In this document: positions 18,693 through 27,260 of the stretch, in pieces | Position numbering within the stretch: the first letter of the stretch is position 1 | Layout: each line of letters begins with the position of its first letter | NCBI RefSeq assembly: GCF_040219335.1 | Contig: NZ_JAVJSQ010000031.1 | Span: 124,001 to 188,000 of the forward strand | Reading direction: 5' to 3' | Source: Gimesia sp. | Lineage (GTDB): Bacteria > Planctomycetota > Planctomycetia > Planctomycetales > Planctomycetaceae | Length of the DNA stretch: 64,000 nt | Translations under genes and position numbers: made by a program | Notes under the pieces: generated by a model | What the model saw: only the letters and a program-made list of their open reading frames with translations | Databases searched by the model: none | What the model was told of the DNA's origin: nothing

Positions 18693-19814
18693 TCAGGTCT
18701 GGACACGATTGGAAAACCAGGCAGCCAGCGTTCCATTGGCAATCACCGGAAACCAGGCAGCCTGATCGGGCTTGAGCAGATTGGCACTTCCCATGTAAAG
18801 AAAACATTGGGAGATGGCAAAGATCACACCCATCACACAGGAACAAATGGCGATGTTCAGAATCTGGCTGCGGCTCTCTTTCCGGAGCACGAAGGGAATC
18901 GCCATCAGCACGGCGATCAGGTTCATGAACGGCCGCGTCAATCGGGAATGCAGGTCGAGTTTCTGCTTGCGAATGGAGAGATCACTGAACGAGGGATTGT
19001 TAATCCGGGCGATCAGTTCGGGCGTCGAAATCAGCGAGCTGGAATTACGGTTACACAACTGATCGCAGCCCACGTCAGTTACGATGAAAATATCATTGGG
19101 ATTCTTGCCCGGTAGTATCATCTTACGGGCAAAGGCCGCGATATCCAGGTCTTCATACTTCGGGAGTGCATTCTGCAGCACCCAGCCACCAGGCCGCGTT
19201 TCAGTCCCGGAAATGTAGTGTGCATGGGGGGCCTTCACGGTTACAAAATCGTGCACGGTCGGCTTGGAAAGAACGAACTCCGCATTCACCATCCGCTGTT
19301 CCGTGAGATAAAGTTCCTGACCATTGATCATGATCCGGGTACTGAAATCATAGACCGGCTCAACGAACTGCGCACTGGTATCCATCTTTCCCCGTTCTGC
19401 CTGAACCTTGTCGGCAATGCTGGGAAGAACCAGTTCCTGGTTGGCGATGATAAAACCGTTGACAATGATCGTCGCGATGGTCAGTGGAATCGCCAGGCGA
19501 TACGTCGGAATGCCGGCGGAAAGCACTGGGTTAAGTTCCCCATGTCTTACCATCAGCGAGAACACAACCACAGCAGCCAGCACGGTCAGAATCGGACTGA
19601 CCATATCAAAGAAGACACTGGACTGGTACAGATAGGTCTCGGCCATCAGCCAGAGCAGCCCACCTGAGGAATCACCTTCCTTCAGACCGGCCTGGAATTC
19701 ATCGATATTTGTGAATCCGTCAAAGACGACATACAGACCATAGGTGGCTATGAATCCGATGATGAACACATGGAAATATCGTTTCAGAAGATAACGGTCA
19801 AAAGTTGTAAACAC
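18693..19814 (-). CDS. LptF/LptG family permease (YjgP/YjgQ)
   Basis: An inner-membrane component of the LPS-transport ABC complex family (373 aa). It has the family architecture: three or so N-terminal membrane helices (about 13-33, 58-85, 100-125), a periplasmic beta-jellyroll-like middle (about 130-285) and C-terminal helices (about 298-370). The N-terminal FDRYLLKRYFHVF and the LTRPFMNLIAVLMAIPFVLR helix are characteristic. LptF and LptG normally occur as adjacent genes; only one copy is seen here. The start is a GTG with GGAAA upstream. Confidence 0.85.
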   Translation of the reverse strand: MFTTFDRYLLKRYFHVFIIGFIATYGLYVVFDGFTNIDEFQAGLKEGDSSGGLLWLMAETYLYQSSVFFDMVSPILTVLAAVVVFSLMVRHGELNPVLSAGIPTYRLAIPLTIATIIVNGFIIANQELVLPSIADKVQAERGKMDTSAQFVEPVYDFSTRIMINGQELYLTEQRMVNAEFVLSKPTVHDFVTVKAPHAHYISGTETRPGGWVLQNALPKYEDLDIAAFARKMILPGKNPNDIFIVTDVGCDQLCNRNSSSLISTPELIARINNPSFSDLSIRKQKLDLHSRLTRPFMNLIAVLMAIPFVLRKESRSQILNIAICSCVMGVIFAISQCFLYMGSANLLKPDQAAWFPVIANGTLAAWFSNRVQT

Positions 19815-20267
19815 GGTTTCCGGTCGCTGTCAGAGACTGAATCGAGAATGGATACCTCAAATCTGAGATTGTGGGGCGGGTATTACATCGCAATCCCCGA
19901 AATGGGTCAATATCAGGAAACAGAACGGGAAGTATTCACAAGTCCACTATCCGATTTTAGATGACTTTTTGGCACTTCAAAATCAGTCAGAGTGGCGTTT
20001 ATTGTGAATTTCCAAAAACAGTGAGAAAAGAAACTTGCATAAGTCATTTCATTTTTGCAGTTTATGGGCTATTCGAGCTTTTAGGAACTTTCCAACTCTC
20101 GACATTTAATCCGCGTAGTGAATAATACTCACGGTGCAGAGTGATCTCAAAACTGTCAGAAACATCAAAGGTTTTTGATTACTTTAGCTAATTTAAAAGC
20201 TATCTTTTGGGAGTATTCAATTTCGCATTGAGTCGTCTGAATCTGATTTTTATGAGGGGAAGATCGA
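19815..20267. other. AT-rich divergent intergenic region
   Basis: About 450 bases between the divergent permease and DksA-like genes. It is AT-rich, as expected for two promoters, but I cannot pick a convincing -35/-10 pair. Short frames here lack ribosome sites and conserved features. Confidence 0.4.
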
Positions 20268-20720
20268 GTGGTACGTAAAGATGCAATAATTCGGTTGCAC
20301 AAGCAACTGTTGAACCGCCGCGATGAGCTCACCAAGCTTGTGAACGACAGTTCAGAAGGCTCCTCAGCCAGCCAGTCCTCCGTGGAGGACAGTGGTGACG
20401 CCGCGATTCGCCAGACACGACAGGATCTGGAATCTCACCTGGCAGAGCTGGAATACAAAGAACTGATGCAGATTCGACGCGCGATCTCCCTGATTCAGGA
20501 AGGGCGTTACGGTCACTGCGAGAGCTGTAATAAGAATATACCGATTGCACGGCTTAAAGCGGTTCCTTACACAATGTTTTGTGTCAGTTGTGCACAACAG
20601 CGCGAATCGATGGGTTTATCCACGAGTGATGTTCATGGCGATTGGGAAAACGCCTACGAGTTCGAAGGACGTCTTAACGATCAGGAGTACAGAATTCACG
20701 ATTTGGATCTCGAAAAATAA
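20268..20720 (+). CDS. TraR/DksA family zinc-finger protein
   Basis: A 150-aa DksA-like regulator. DksA binds in the RNA polymerase secondary channel and works with ppGpp. A long N-terminal coiled coil (about 8-75) carries the tip motif DxxDxA (D41, D44, A46), which is needed for DksA activity. The zinc finger is C84-x2-C87-x17-C105-x2-C108. The C-terminus (about 110-150) is an acidic extension. Start codon GTG, with a strong GAGGGG ribosome site six bases upstream. Retaining both acidic tip residues argues for a functional polymerase-binding role rather than a mere zinc-finger relative. Confidence 0.9.
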   Translation: MVRKDAIIRLHKQLLNRRDELTKLVNDSSEGSSASQSSVEDSGDAAIRQTRQDLESHLAELEYKELMQIRRAISLIQEGRYGHCESCNKNIPIARLKAVPYTMFCVSCAQQRESMGLSTSDVHGDWENAYEFEGRLNDQEYRIHDLDLEK

Positions 20721-21005
20721 TACCCCCCTCCGATAATAAACGACACAGGGTCACGCTTGACTGATTGCGTTTATTATCTGATCTCTCCACAACACGATGC
20801 CCCCTCATTCCTGTTACGATTCCCGGAGAGTGTGATTGCAGTCAATCACCAGACCCTGCTTTGTTACTGGAAGCCCGCGTGGATTCAGTTGGACTTCCGT
20901 AATCAAATCGTTCGGCACTTGGCGAAGGATTGCCTTATTTTGCCGTGGTCAGCAATAAGCTGAAATGCAAAAAAAGATCCTGGGTCACGCTGAGAGATTT
21001 GCAAC

Positions 21006-22529
21006 ATGAAGAATCGATATCCTTTGCTGGCAGTCATTGCCATCATTGTCTCCATTTCGTTGTGGAATACCTGCTTCGAGTCACCGCTCAGTTCACGTCA
21101 GCTGGAAGCGAAGATTCCTTCTCAGGGTAATGCCCGTCAACCAAATGCAGCGATGTTGTCTTCCGCATCTTCTCTGCACGATGGAAGCAGGCATCTCGCC
21201 AAGATCGCTAAACTCGCGACCCCCAGTGTGGTCCACATCCAGTGTGAACGGCAGACTCCCCGTGGCGCTGTTGAAGAAACCGGATCTGGTGTCATCGTTC
21301 GCGGTGAGGGAAAACCGGGGTTATACATCGTTACTAACCGCCATGTCGTGCGGGACTCAGACGGACCTGCGATTTCAATCCAACTGCACGATGGACGCGT
21401 CATCAACCCGACTCACAAATGGGAAGATAAAGATACCGACCTGGCGATCCTCAAGATTGACGTGACCGATGTCACTCCGGCCGACTGGGGCGACAGTGAC
21501 AAACTGGATATTGGTCACATGGTACTCGCCATGGGCAGTCCGTTTGGTCTGAGCGAATCGGTGACTCTGGGTATTATCAGCGCCAAAGGACGCCGTTCAC
21601 TGCAATTGGGAAGTGGATCTGAGGTACTAAACCAGAACTTCCTGCAGACTGACGCCGCCATCAACCCGGGAAACAGCGGCGGTCCGCTGATTGACCTCGA
21701 AGGCAAAATTATCGGGATCAATACTGCAATCGCTTCCAACAGTGGTGGTAACGACGGTATCGGATTCAGTATCCCCAGCAAGCTGGTACAACACGTCTTC
21801 ACACAGCTCCTGAAGTACGGACAGGTCTATCGGGCTTACCTGGGTGTACAGCTCGATCCGGAATTCAGTATCGGAACTGCAACTCGACTGAATATGGACC
21901 GTGTGCGTGGTGCCCGCGTGGTAAAAGTGATTTCTAATACGCCGGCTTCCCGCGCCAACCTGAAATATGATGACATCATTCTCAGTTTCGGCGGTATTGA
22001 CGTTCTGGATCAGAACCACCTGATCAACCTGGTCTCCCTGACACCAATCGAACATCGTGTGAGTGTCGTGCTGCTGAGAGATGGCCGTAAAGTCAATGTG
22101 ATGGTGGAACTGGCGAACCGCCGGATTTTGGATGAACTGGAACGCAAACAGCGCGAATCACAACAGTCTTCCCGACGCTTTGGTACCTCGGCCGAGCCGA
22201 TGAGTTTCCATAGAGTCAAACACGCATCTGCCACTGAGGATCTGGCCGGACTGAGGGTTCAGCCCATGTACGCAGATCTGGCTGCTCAGCTCGGTTTCAC
22301 TCAGGATCAGGCAGGTCTGCTGGTCTTGAGTGTCGATGAACAGAGTTCATTCACTGGAGTGGTTGATCTCTATGACGTGATCGAGGAAGTCGCTGGTTCA
22401 CCAGTCCACAGCCTGCAAGACTTTCGTCAGGCACTGGATCAGCATCAGGATCTGAAATCACTGGTCCTGAAAGTTTCTCGCGGCAAGCCGGGAGCAGTTC
22501 AGCAGCAACTCGTCATCTGGCAGAGGTAG
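21006..22529 (+). CDS. HtrA/DegP-like serine protease with PDZ domains
   Basis: A 507-aa membrane-anchored or secreted trypsin-like protease for envelope protein quality control. It has one N-terminal hydrophobic segment (about 6-22) and a protease domain (about 62-265) with the triad H113 (TNRHVV), D145 (DTDLAIL) and S224 (GNSGGP). Two PDZ domains follow: one at about 275-370 (YLGVQLDPEF... NTPASRANLKYDDIILSFGG) and a more divergent one at about 415-505. A Gln/Arg/Ser-rich linker separates them. It is convergent with the DUF11 gene across a shared terminator. Confidence 0.92.
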   Translation: MKNRYPLLAVIAIIVSISLWNTCFESPLSSRQLEAKIPSQGNARQPNAAMLSSASSLHDGSRHLAKIAKLATPSVVHIQCERQTPRGAVEETGSGVIVRGEGKPGLYIVTNRHVVRDSDGPAISIQLHDGRVINPTHKWEDKDTDLAILKIDVTDVTPADWGDSDKLDIGHMVLAMGSPFGLSESVTLGIISAKGRRSLQLGSGSEVLNQNFLQTDAAINPGNSGGPLIDLEGKIIGINTAIASNSGGNDGIGFSIPSKLVQHVFTQLLKYGQVYRAYLGVQLDPEFSIGTATRLNMDRVRGARVVKVISNTPASRANLKYDDIILSFGGIDVLDQNHLINLVSLTPIEHRVSVVLLRDGRKVNVMVELANRRILDELERKQRESQQSSRRFGTSAEPMSFHRVKHASATEDLAGLRVQPMYADLAAQLGFTQDQAGLLVLSVDEQSSFTGVVDLYDVIEEVAGSPVHSLQDFRQALDQHQDLKSLVLKVSRGKPGAVQQQLVIWQR

Positions 22530-22634
22530 TCACAGCCCGGCACGACTTTATTCCACTCTCTACTCGCCATCCCGCATCCTGACCATATTCAAACCAGACT
22601 CGTTTCGTTGTTCAACAAGGGTTCTGCTTCAACG

Positions 22635-22670
22635 AAAAAAAGCCAGGTCAGTAATGTACTGACCTGGCTT
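22635..22670. terminator. bidirectional terminator between the protease and DUF11 genes
   Basis: A perfect 13-bp stem, AGCCAGGTCAGTA with TACTGACCTGGCT (22641-22653 and 22657-22669), has a 3-base loop. An A run on the left gives a T tract for the minus-strand DUF11 gene; the right side is only TCGGTTT, so termination of the protease transcript is weaker. Confidence 0.85.
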
Positions 22671-22698
22671 CGGTTTGAATCTTAGATTCGCAGAGAAC

Positions 22699-24816
22699 TT
22701 AGTCGCGGTAGAAGCGAGTCAGTTCTTCGAACAGCAGAGGATCGCGGATCGAATCGCTGGCGAGACGAGCCCGGAACCGCTGGTTGCCTTCGACACTGCC
22801 GCGTACGATGACCTGGAACTGAACCGAATCACCAGGTGCCAGACCTGCCAGAGATTTGAAGACGACCACACCGTTCTCAGCGATGTGCTGAGTAGGACCG
22901 GTGGCAGAGATCAGCTCAACTCCAGGAGGCAGTTCACAGGAGACAGAAACGTTCTGGGCAGACTTACTACCATCGTTCTTGACTACCACGTTGTAACCTG
23001 TTTCAGCTCCGATTTCGACAGGATCGTTCAGGTCGGCAATTTCCAGGACCAGCTGGGCGACCCCTTCGATACGTGTCTGAATCTGTGCATCGGATTTCAC
23101 GTTGTGTTCAGACAGAGCACGTACGTGGTGCACGTAGTTGCCGATAGTTTTGGTCTTCAGTTCGACGTTGACATTGGCTGACTGACCGGGCTCCATACGT
23201 CCCAGGAACCAGCTGATGGTGGAATCTTCAGGATTGAACTGACCGCCACGATCGGCTTTGACGAATTCAAATCCTTCTGGAATTTTATGCAGCACGCGAA
23301 CGTTGTTGGTAGCGGCGGCACCGTCGTTGACGGTGGAAATTGTGTACTGTGCAGAACGGCCTTTGTAACGCAGTCCGGGACCTTCGATGGCGACCTGAAC
23401 CTTGGGAGCGATCACATTCACACGAGCCTGAGTTTCCTGAGCCAGGCCACCTTCAGCTTTAGCGACAACTTTCACAACCTGTTCGCCACCCAGGACAGCT
23501 GCCAGAGCCAGACGGATAGTGCGGGTTTCGCCAGGATTCAGCGAACCGACCTGCATCTGCAGATACTCGGCAGTCACATGTTCCAGACCTTTAGGAATTT
23601 CAGCTTCGAGCACAACGTTGTGCAGTGTACCTGTTCCCGGGTTGGAGATGGTGACTGACTGTGAGGCGGGCTCACCAATCATGACATTGGTTGGACCTTT
23701 GACTGCAACCTGCAACAGAGGCTCAGCAACCATGAAGGACTCAGTCAGAGTGTTGGTAAACCGAACATTCGCTGCGGCGGTGATAGCACCTCGCTGGCTG
23801 GGGATCATTGAGATCTCAATGGTTTTGGTTTCACCGGCGTTCAGTGAATCAAACTTCCATTCAAGATGATCCTGGCTGGCAATGGGCCGGGGAGTGGCAT
23901 CTGTCAGACGAACTGATACCGGGAAGAAGGCTTCCACAACGACGTCCCTGGCAGATGCTTTACCTTCATTGGTGACTTCCAGTGCGAACTCGCATTCCTG
24001 GCCAACATTGATTTCACTTTTCTTAACCCATTTGTGAGACACTTTGGCCTTCGCGACTTCAGAGGCGGTTCCGACAGGCTTCACCTGCACGGCTGCTGCA
24101 CGACGTTTCTGAGGTGTCGAACTGATGGTTACACCGGAAGGCTGAGTAGCAGTTTCTTCCTGTGCAGCTTTTCCAAAGGTCAGATGATGTTTGTTTTCTA
24201 CAGTCTGACGATCCGGGATCCGGGGAATTGTCAAACCGGGTGCCTGAGGAGCAGGCTGTTTGAATTCGGTTGGCGACCGGAATGGATTTTGACCACTGCC
24301 GGCACTGACCTGCTGAATTCTACCTTGTGTGCCCTTCTGGTGCTGAAATTCAGCATGCACGATATTCTTTTTGGACTGATCCGCATTGAACTCCTCAAAA
24401 CGGTACCGCTTCTGCTCTCCAGCCGGTTCCGCGTGGTCAACCTGCTGAAAAGCGGACTGCTTGACTTCAGCCTGCTGTTGCTTCTGCTCCAGGCGACGGT
24501 AAGGGCGTTCCTGACCGAACAGCTCCTTGTAGTAGTTCGGTACCTGGGACATGCGGGCTTTACCGGTGGGCTGGTACTCTGCACCAGGCTGAGTCGCAGT
24601 CTGCTTTGGCTGGGAAATGGTGATATTTCCCGAGGTGCCGGCAGCTTCACCCGTAGACTTCTGTCCGGAGAAGTACTGAATACTGGATTTGGAATTGGAA
24701 GGGGGAGCAGAATCAAAGGGAGACTTTGATTCCATCATGCGATCATCGGCGGTTGCGATACTCGCACTCATTACCATGGTTGAAAATATCGCGAGCATCT
24801 TTTTTCCGCGTCGCAT
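22699..24816 (-). CDS. exported DUF11-repeat protein
   Basis: A 705-aa secreted protein. A signal peptide (MRRGKKMLAIFSTMVMSASIATA) is followed by a low-complexity Gln/Pro/Ser-rich half (about 25-240) and then four Ig-like DUF11 repeats of about 115 residues. Each repeat has the pattern NxGxxxAxNVxVxxxxPxGxxxxxA...LxPGExxxxxx (for example TNEGKASARDVVV, SNPGTGTLHNVVL, NDGAAATNNVRVL, NDGSKSAQNVSVS). Such proteins are typical of planctomycete cell surfaces. The start is ATG 24816, with AAGGAG seven bases upstream; the frame is open for about 160 bases before it without a better start. Confidence 0.85.
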   Translation of the reverse strand: MRRGKKMLAIFSTMVMSASIATADDRMMESKSPFDSAPPSNSKSSIQYFSGQKSTGEAAGTSGNITISQPKQTATQPGAEYQPTGKARMSQVPNYYKELFGQERPYRRLEQKQQQAEVKQSAFQQVDHAEPAGEQKRYRFEEFNADQSKKNIVHAEFQHQKGTQGRIQQVSAGSGQNPFRSPTEFKQPAPQAPGLTIPRIPDRQTVENKHHLTFGKAAQEETATQPSGVTISSTPQKRRAAAVQVKPVGTASEVAKAKVSHKWVKKSEINVGQECEFALEVTNEGKASARDVVVEAFFPVSVRLTDATPRPIASQDHLEWKFDSLNAGETKTIEISMIPSQRGAITAAANVRFTNTLTESFMVAEPLLQVAVKGPTNVMIGEPASQSVTISNPGTGTLHNVVLEAEIPKGLEHVTAEYLQMQVGSLNPGETRTIRLALAAVLGGEQVVKVVAKAEGGLAQETQARVNVIAPKVQVAIEGPGLRYKGRSAQYTISTVNDGAAATNNVRVLHKIPEGFEFVKADRGGQFNPEDSTISWFLGRMEPGQSANVNVELKTKTIGNYVHHVRALSEHNVKSDAQIQTRIEGVAQLVLEIADLNDPVEIGAETGYNVVVKNDGSKSAQNVSVSCELPPGVELISATGPTQHIAENGVVVFKSLAGLAPGDSVQFQVIVRGSVEGNQRFRARLASDSIRDPLLFEELTRFYRD

Positions 24817-25328
24817 TGTGTTTCTCCTTACCGATAGGAACTTACTGCTGGATAGGGATGTTTGAGTTAATGGATTTGACATGATGAGAATTGTGAGAGC
24901 TGTAGTATCTGGATCATGCACAGGAAGGTTTTCTACTTTTATCCATCTCTCTCTATCGGGTGTAACGATTCCCAAAATTGAACGAGTTGTAATGATTTTT
25001 TAAAATAAATCGGAATTATAAGCTTTTCCGGTTATTTCGATTATACCGCTCCCGGTATTTCAAACAGCACAACAATACACATAAACCACTACCAACATAC
25101 AACTTAAGCACAACCCCCTCTTCCAAAAGCGATTCCTGGATCATCCACAGTCCCCTAACCTCCCCATTCTGGCAAACAGGTCCCTGCAGGTGAAACCGGG
25201 CCTTCAAATCCTGCAAAACACGATTTTCATTTTCTGGCGATTGACTCATGGGTACTTAGACTCACAATGACTGTTAGCTTACGGTCCGGCAACGGATCCC
25301 TTATTTTCGAGTTATAAAGCAGGCAAAT
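24817..25328. other. intergenic region with one doubtful small frame
   Basis: About 510 bases between the divergent DUF11 and lipB-like genes. A TATAAT on the minus strand (25015-25020) could serve the DUF11 gene, but no matching -35 is seen. One 77-codon minus-strand frame lies within it (listed separately). Confidence 0.4.
25016..25249 (-). CDS. doubtful small protein with one hydrophobic segment
   Basis: A 77-codon frame with an ATG start. The product has a hydrophobic stretch (VVLKLYVGSGLCVLLCCL) and a basic tail. There is no convincing ribosome site, and no homologue I recognise. It lies in an AT-rich divergent promoter region where chance frames are expected, so it is more likely not a gene. 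Confidence 0.2.
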   Translation of the reverse strand: MSQSPENENRVLQDLKARFHLQGPVCQNGEVRGLWMIQESLLEEGVVLKLYVGSGLCVLLCCLKYRERYNRNNRKSL

Positions 25329-26075
25329 ATGAGTTTATCCGCTTCAGAGACAGGCCATTCCATGCGTCAGCATAAGACGCTGAAGGTCTACCTGCTGGGT
25401 GGTGTGGACTTTGATTCCCTGCTGACACTGCAGGAACGGGCTCTGCAGGAGATCCATTTCCAGCAGGACGAGTCCGCTATTCTGTTTGTCTGTGAACACC
25501 CGCCCATCGTTACTGTGGGGCGTGAAGGCAGCCATTACCAGCTGTCCGGGGCCTATCACGACCTGAAAGCGAAACAGATTGAAGTTCGCTGGACGAATCG
25601 GGGAGGCGGAGCTCTGCTACATGCCCCGGGGCAACTGGCCGTTTATCCCCTGTTCCCTCTCAAACAGCTGGGCATTGGCATCAGCGGATTCCGGGATCGT
25701 CTGCAGCGGGCGACAATCAGTGCAGCCGGCGAGCAGGGCGTTGACTGTGAAACCTGTCCGGATGACTCAGGAATTTTGGGCCGTTGTGGACAGTTTGCCT
25801 TTCTGGGGGCTGCGATCAAATCCTGGATTTCTTACTATGGTTTGTATATTAATGTGTCTCCCGATATGAAACTGCAACGTCTGATCGACGCCAATCGATA
25901 TGACCACCGCGTGACTTCCCTGTCGGCAACGCTCACGCGGGAAGCCAGTATGGGTTCGGTTCGCGAAAGCATGATTCGCAACCTGGCTCAGCAGTTCGGC
26001 TATCCGGATCCCCACATTTTTACACGACACCCCTTACTGCATCGAGTAAAGAAGAAAGTTTATGTCGACACTTAA
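25329..26075 (+). CDS. LipB-like octanoyltransferase family protein lacking catalytic residues
   Basis: A 248-aa protein of the LipB (lipoyl/octanoyl transferase) family, which normally moves octanoate from acyl-carrier protein to lipoyl domains through a Cys thioester. The fold motifs are clear: CEHPPIVTVGREG, NRGGGALLHAPGQLAVYPL (H98 conserved) and YYGLYINVSPD. Residue-by-residue comparison with E. coli LipB shows that the catalytic Lys (K135, in KICSLG) is Q155 here and the nucleophile Cys (C169, in NPCGY) is N189. The canonical mechanism is therefore not possible. It overlaps lipA by 14 bases. It may be a non-catalytic partner, or act as a ligase-like enzyme by another route (inference). 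Confidence 0.85.
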   Translation: MSLSASETGHSMRQHKTLKVYLLGGVDFDSLLTLQERALQEIHFQQDESAILFVCEHPPIVTVGREGSHYQLSGAYHDLKAKQIEVRWTNRGGGALLHAPGQLAVYPLFPLKQLGIGISGFRDRLQRATISAAGEQGVDCETCPDDSGILGRCGQFAFLGAAIKSWISYYGLYINVSPDMKLQRLIDANRYDHRVTSLSATLTREASMGSVRESMIRNLAQQFGYPDPHIFTRHPLLHRVKKKVYVDT

Positions 26076-26961
26076 TATCATCACCGATCCCGCCCCCGCC
26101 CCACGGCAGCGTCTTCCCAAGTGGCTCAAACGGCCTATGCCGAAACCCGGCATGGCTTTCACCAGCAACGTGATCGAAGACCTCAACCTGGTCACCGTCT
26201 GCGAAAGTGCCAAATGCCCGAATCGCACCGAATGCTGGTCGCATAAAACTGCGACCCTGATGATCCTGGGAAATGTCTGCACGCGACCTTGCGGTTTCTG
26301 CTCGATCGCCAAGGGGAAAACTGAAACCGTTCAGTTGGACGAACCCGAACGCGTAGCGGAAGCAGCCGCCCGTCTGGGCCTCGAACATGTGGTGATTACC
26401 TCTGTCACGCGTGACGACCTGCCCGACGGTGGGGCAGAGCACTTCTATAACTGCATCCTGGCAGTCCGCGAACGAACCGGGGCAGACATTGAAGTCTTGA
26501 CTCCCGACTTCCGTGGCAATCGTGATGCCATTCAGCGGGTGATTGAAGCTCATCCTGATGTGTTTAACCACAACACCGAAACGGTGCCCCGTCTGTATCA
26601 CCGCGTTCGTCGGAACGCCGTCTATCAACGGACCCTGGATCTGCTGAAGCAGGTGAAAGATACTGATCCGAGCATCGTCACTAAAAGTGGTTTGATGCTG
26701 GGGCTCGGCGAGACACGCGAGGAAATACTCGAAGTCTGTGCCGATCTGCGGGCCGTTGGTTGCGATATTGTCACCATCGGCCAGTACCTGCAGCCGACGC
26801 CTGAGAACCTGCCGGTTGAGCGTTTCCTGCCGCCGGAAGAATTCGACGAAGTGGGTGATCAGGTGCGGGCACTGGGATTCAAACTGGTAGCCAGTGGTCC
26901 TTTCGTCCGTTCCAGTTATCATGCAGGCGAAATGGCATCGGTACTGGGGAAAGAGTCCTGA
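26062..26961 (+). CDS. lipA: lipoyl synthase
   Basis: A radical SAM enzyme that inserts two sulfur atoms into octanoyl groups on lipoyl domains. The auxiliary cluster is bound by C47-x4-C52-x5-C58 (CESAKCPNRTEC) and the SAM cluster by C73-x3-C77-x2-C80 (CTRPCGFC). The C-terminal RSSY serine motif, which ligates the auxiliary cluster, is present (VRSSYHAGE). At 299 aa it is standard. Everything needed for activity is intact, in contrast to the two odd neighbours. The start overlaps the lipB-like gene by 14 bases, and the stop abuts the next ATG. Confidence 0.97.
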   Translation: MSTLNIITDPAPAPRQRLPKWLKRPMPKPGMAFTSNVIEDLNLVTVCESAKCPNRTECWSHKTATLMILGNVCTRPCGFCSIAKGKTETVQLDEPERVAEAAARLGLEHVVITSVTRDDLPDGGAEHFYNCILAVRERTGADIEVLTPDFRGNRDAIQRVIEAHPDVFNHNTETVPRLYHRVRRNAVYQRTLDLLKQVKDTDPSIVTKSGLMLGLGETREEILEVCADLRAVGCDIVTIGQYLQPTPENLPVERFLPPEEFDEVGDQVRALGFKLVASGPFVRSSYHAGEMASVLGKES

Positions 26962-27243
26962 ATGTCGACTCCGATCACGGTTCCTTCCCTGGAAAACCAG
27001 GACCAGAAGCTGACAGTCAGCCTCTGGCTGACACGAACGGGAGAGCCTGTTAACCGGGGAGACCGGGTTGTCGAACTTCTGATTCCCGGTGTGACGTTTG
27101 ATGTGGCTGCCCCCTGCACCGGAACACTTGCCCGTTGTGAATGTCGATCCGGAGACGAAGTTCACGAGGGAACCGTGCTGGGCTGGATCAAATCTTCCGA
27201 AGCCAGCCCGCCAGACGATTCAGTCGCCTCTGGACCTGAGTGA
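26962..27243 (+). CDS. lipoyl/biotinyl-domain-like protein without the acceptor lysine
   Basis: A 93-aa protein that aligns over residues 5-76 with the lipoyl domains of 2-oxoacid dehydrogenase E2 subunits: LTRTGEPVNRGDRVVEL, then PGVTFDVAAPCTGTL, then CRSGDEVHEGTVLGWI. In true lipoyl domains the beta-hairpin tip reads DKA; here it is P42-G43-V44, so the lysine that carries lipoate is absent. The only lysines (K16, K77) are far from the tip. The ATG directly follows the lipA stop codon, so the gene is translationally linked to lipA. The C-terminal 17 residues are a disordered acidic tail. Possible roles: a decoy or scaffold for LipA, or a structural relict. Confidence 0.75.
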   Translation: MSTPITVPSLENQDQKLTVSLWLTRTGEPVNRGDRVVELLIPGVTFDVAAPCTGTLARCECRSGDEVHEGTVLGWIKSSEASPPDDSVASGPE

Positions 27244-27260
27244 TCAGAAACGGAACTGCC

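Noticed and set aside
20757-20963. 68-codon plus-strand frame between the DksA-like and protease genes
   Set aside because: No ribosome site and no conserved feature. It lies where promoters of the protease gene are expected.
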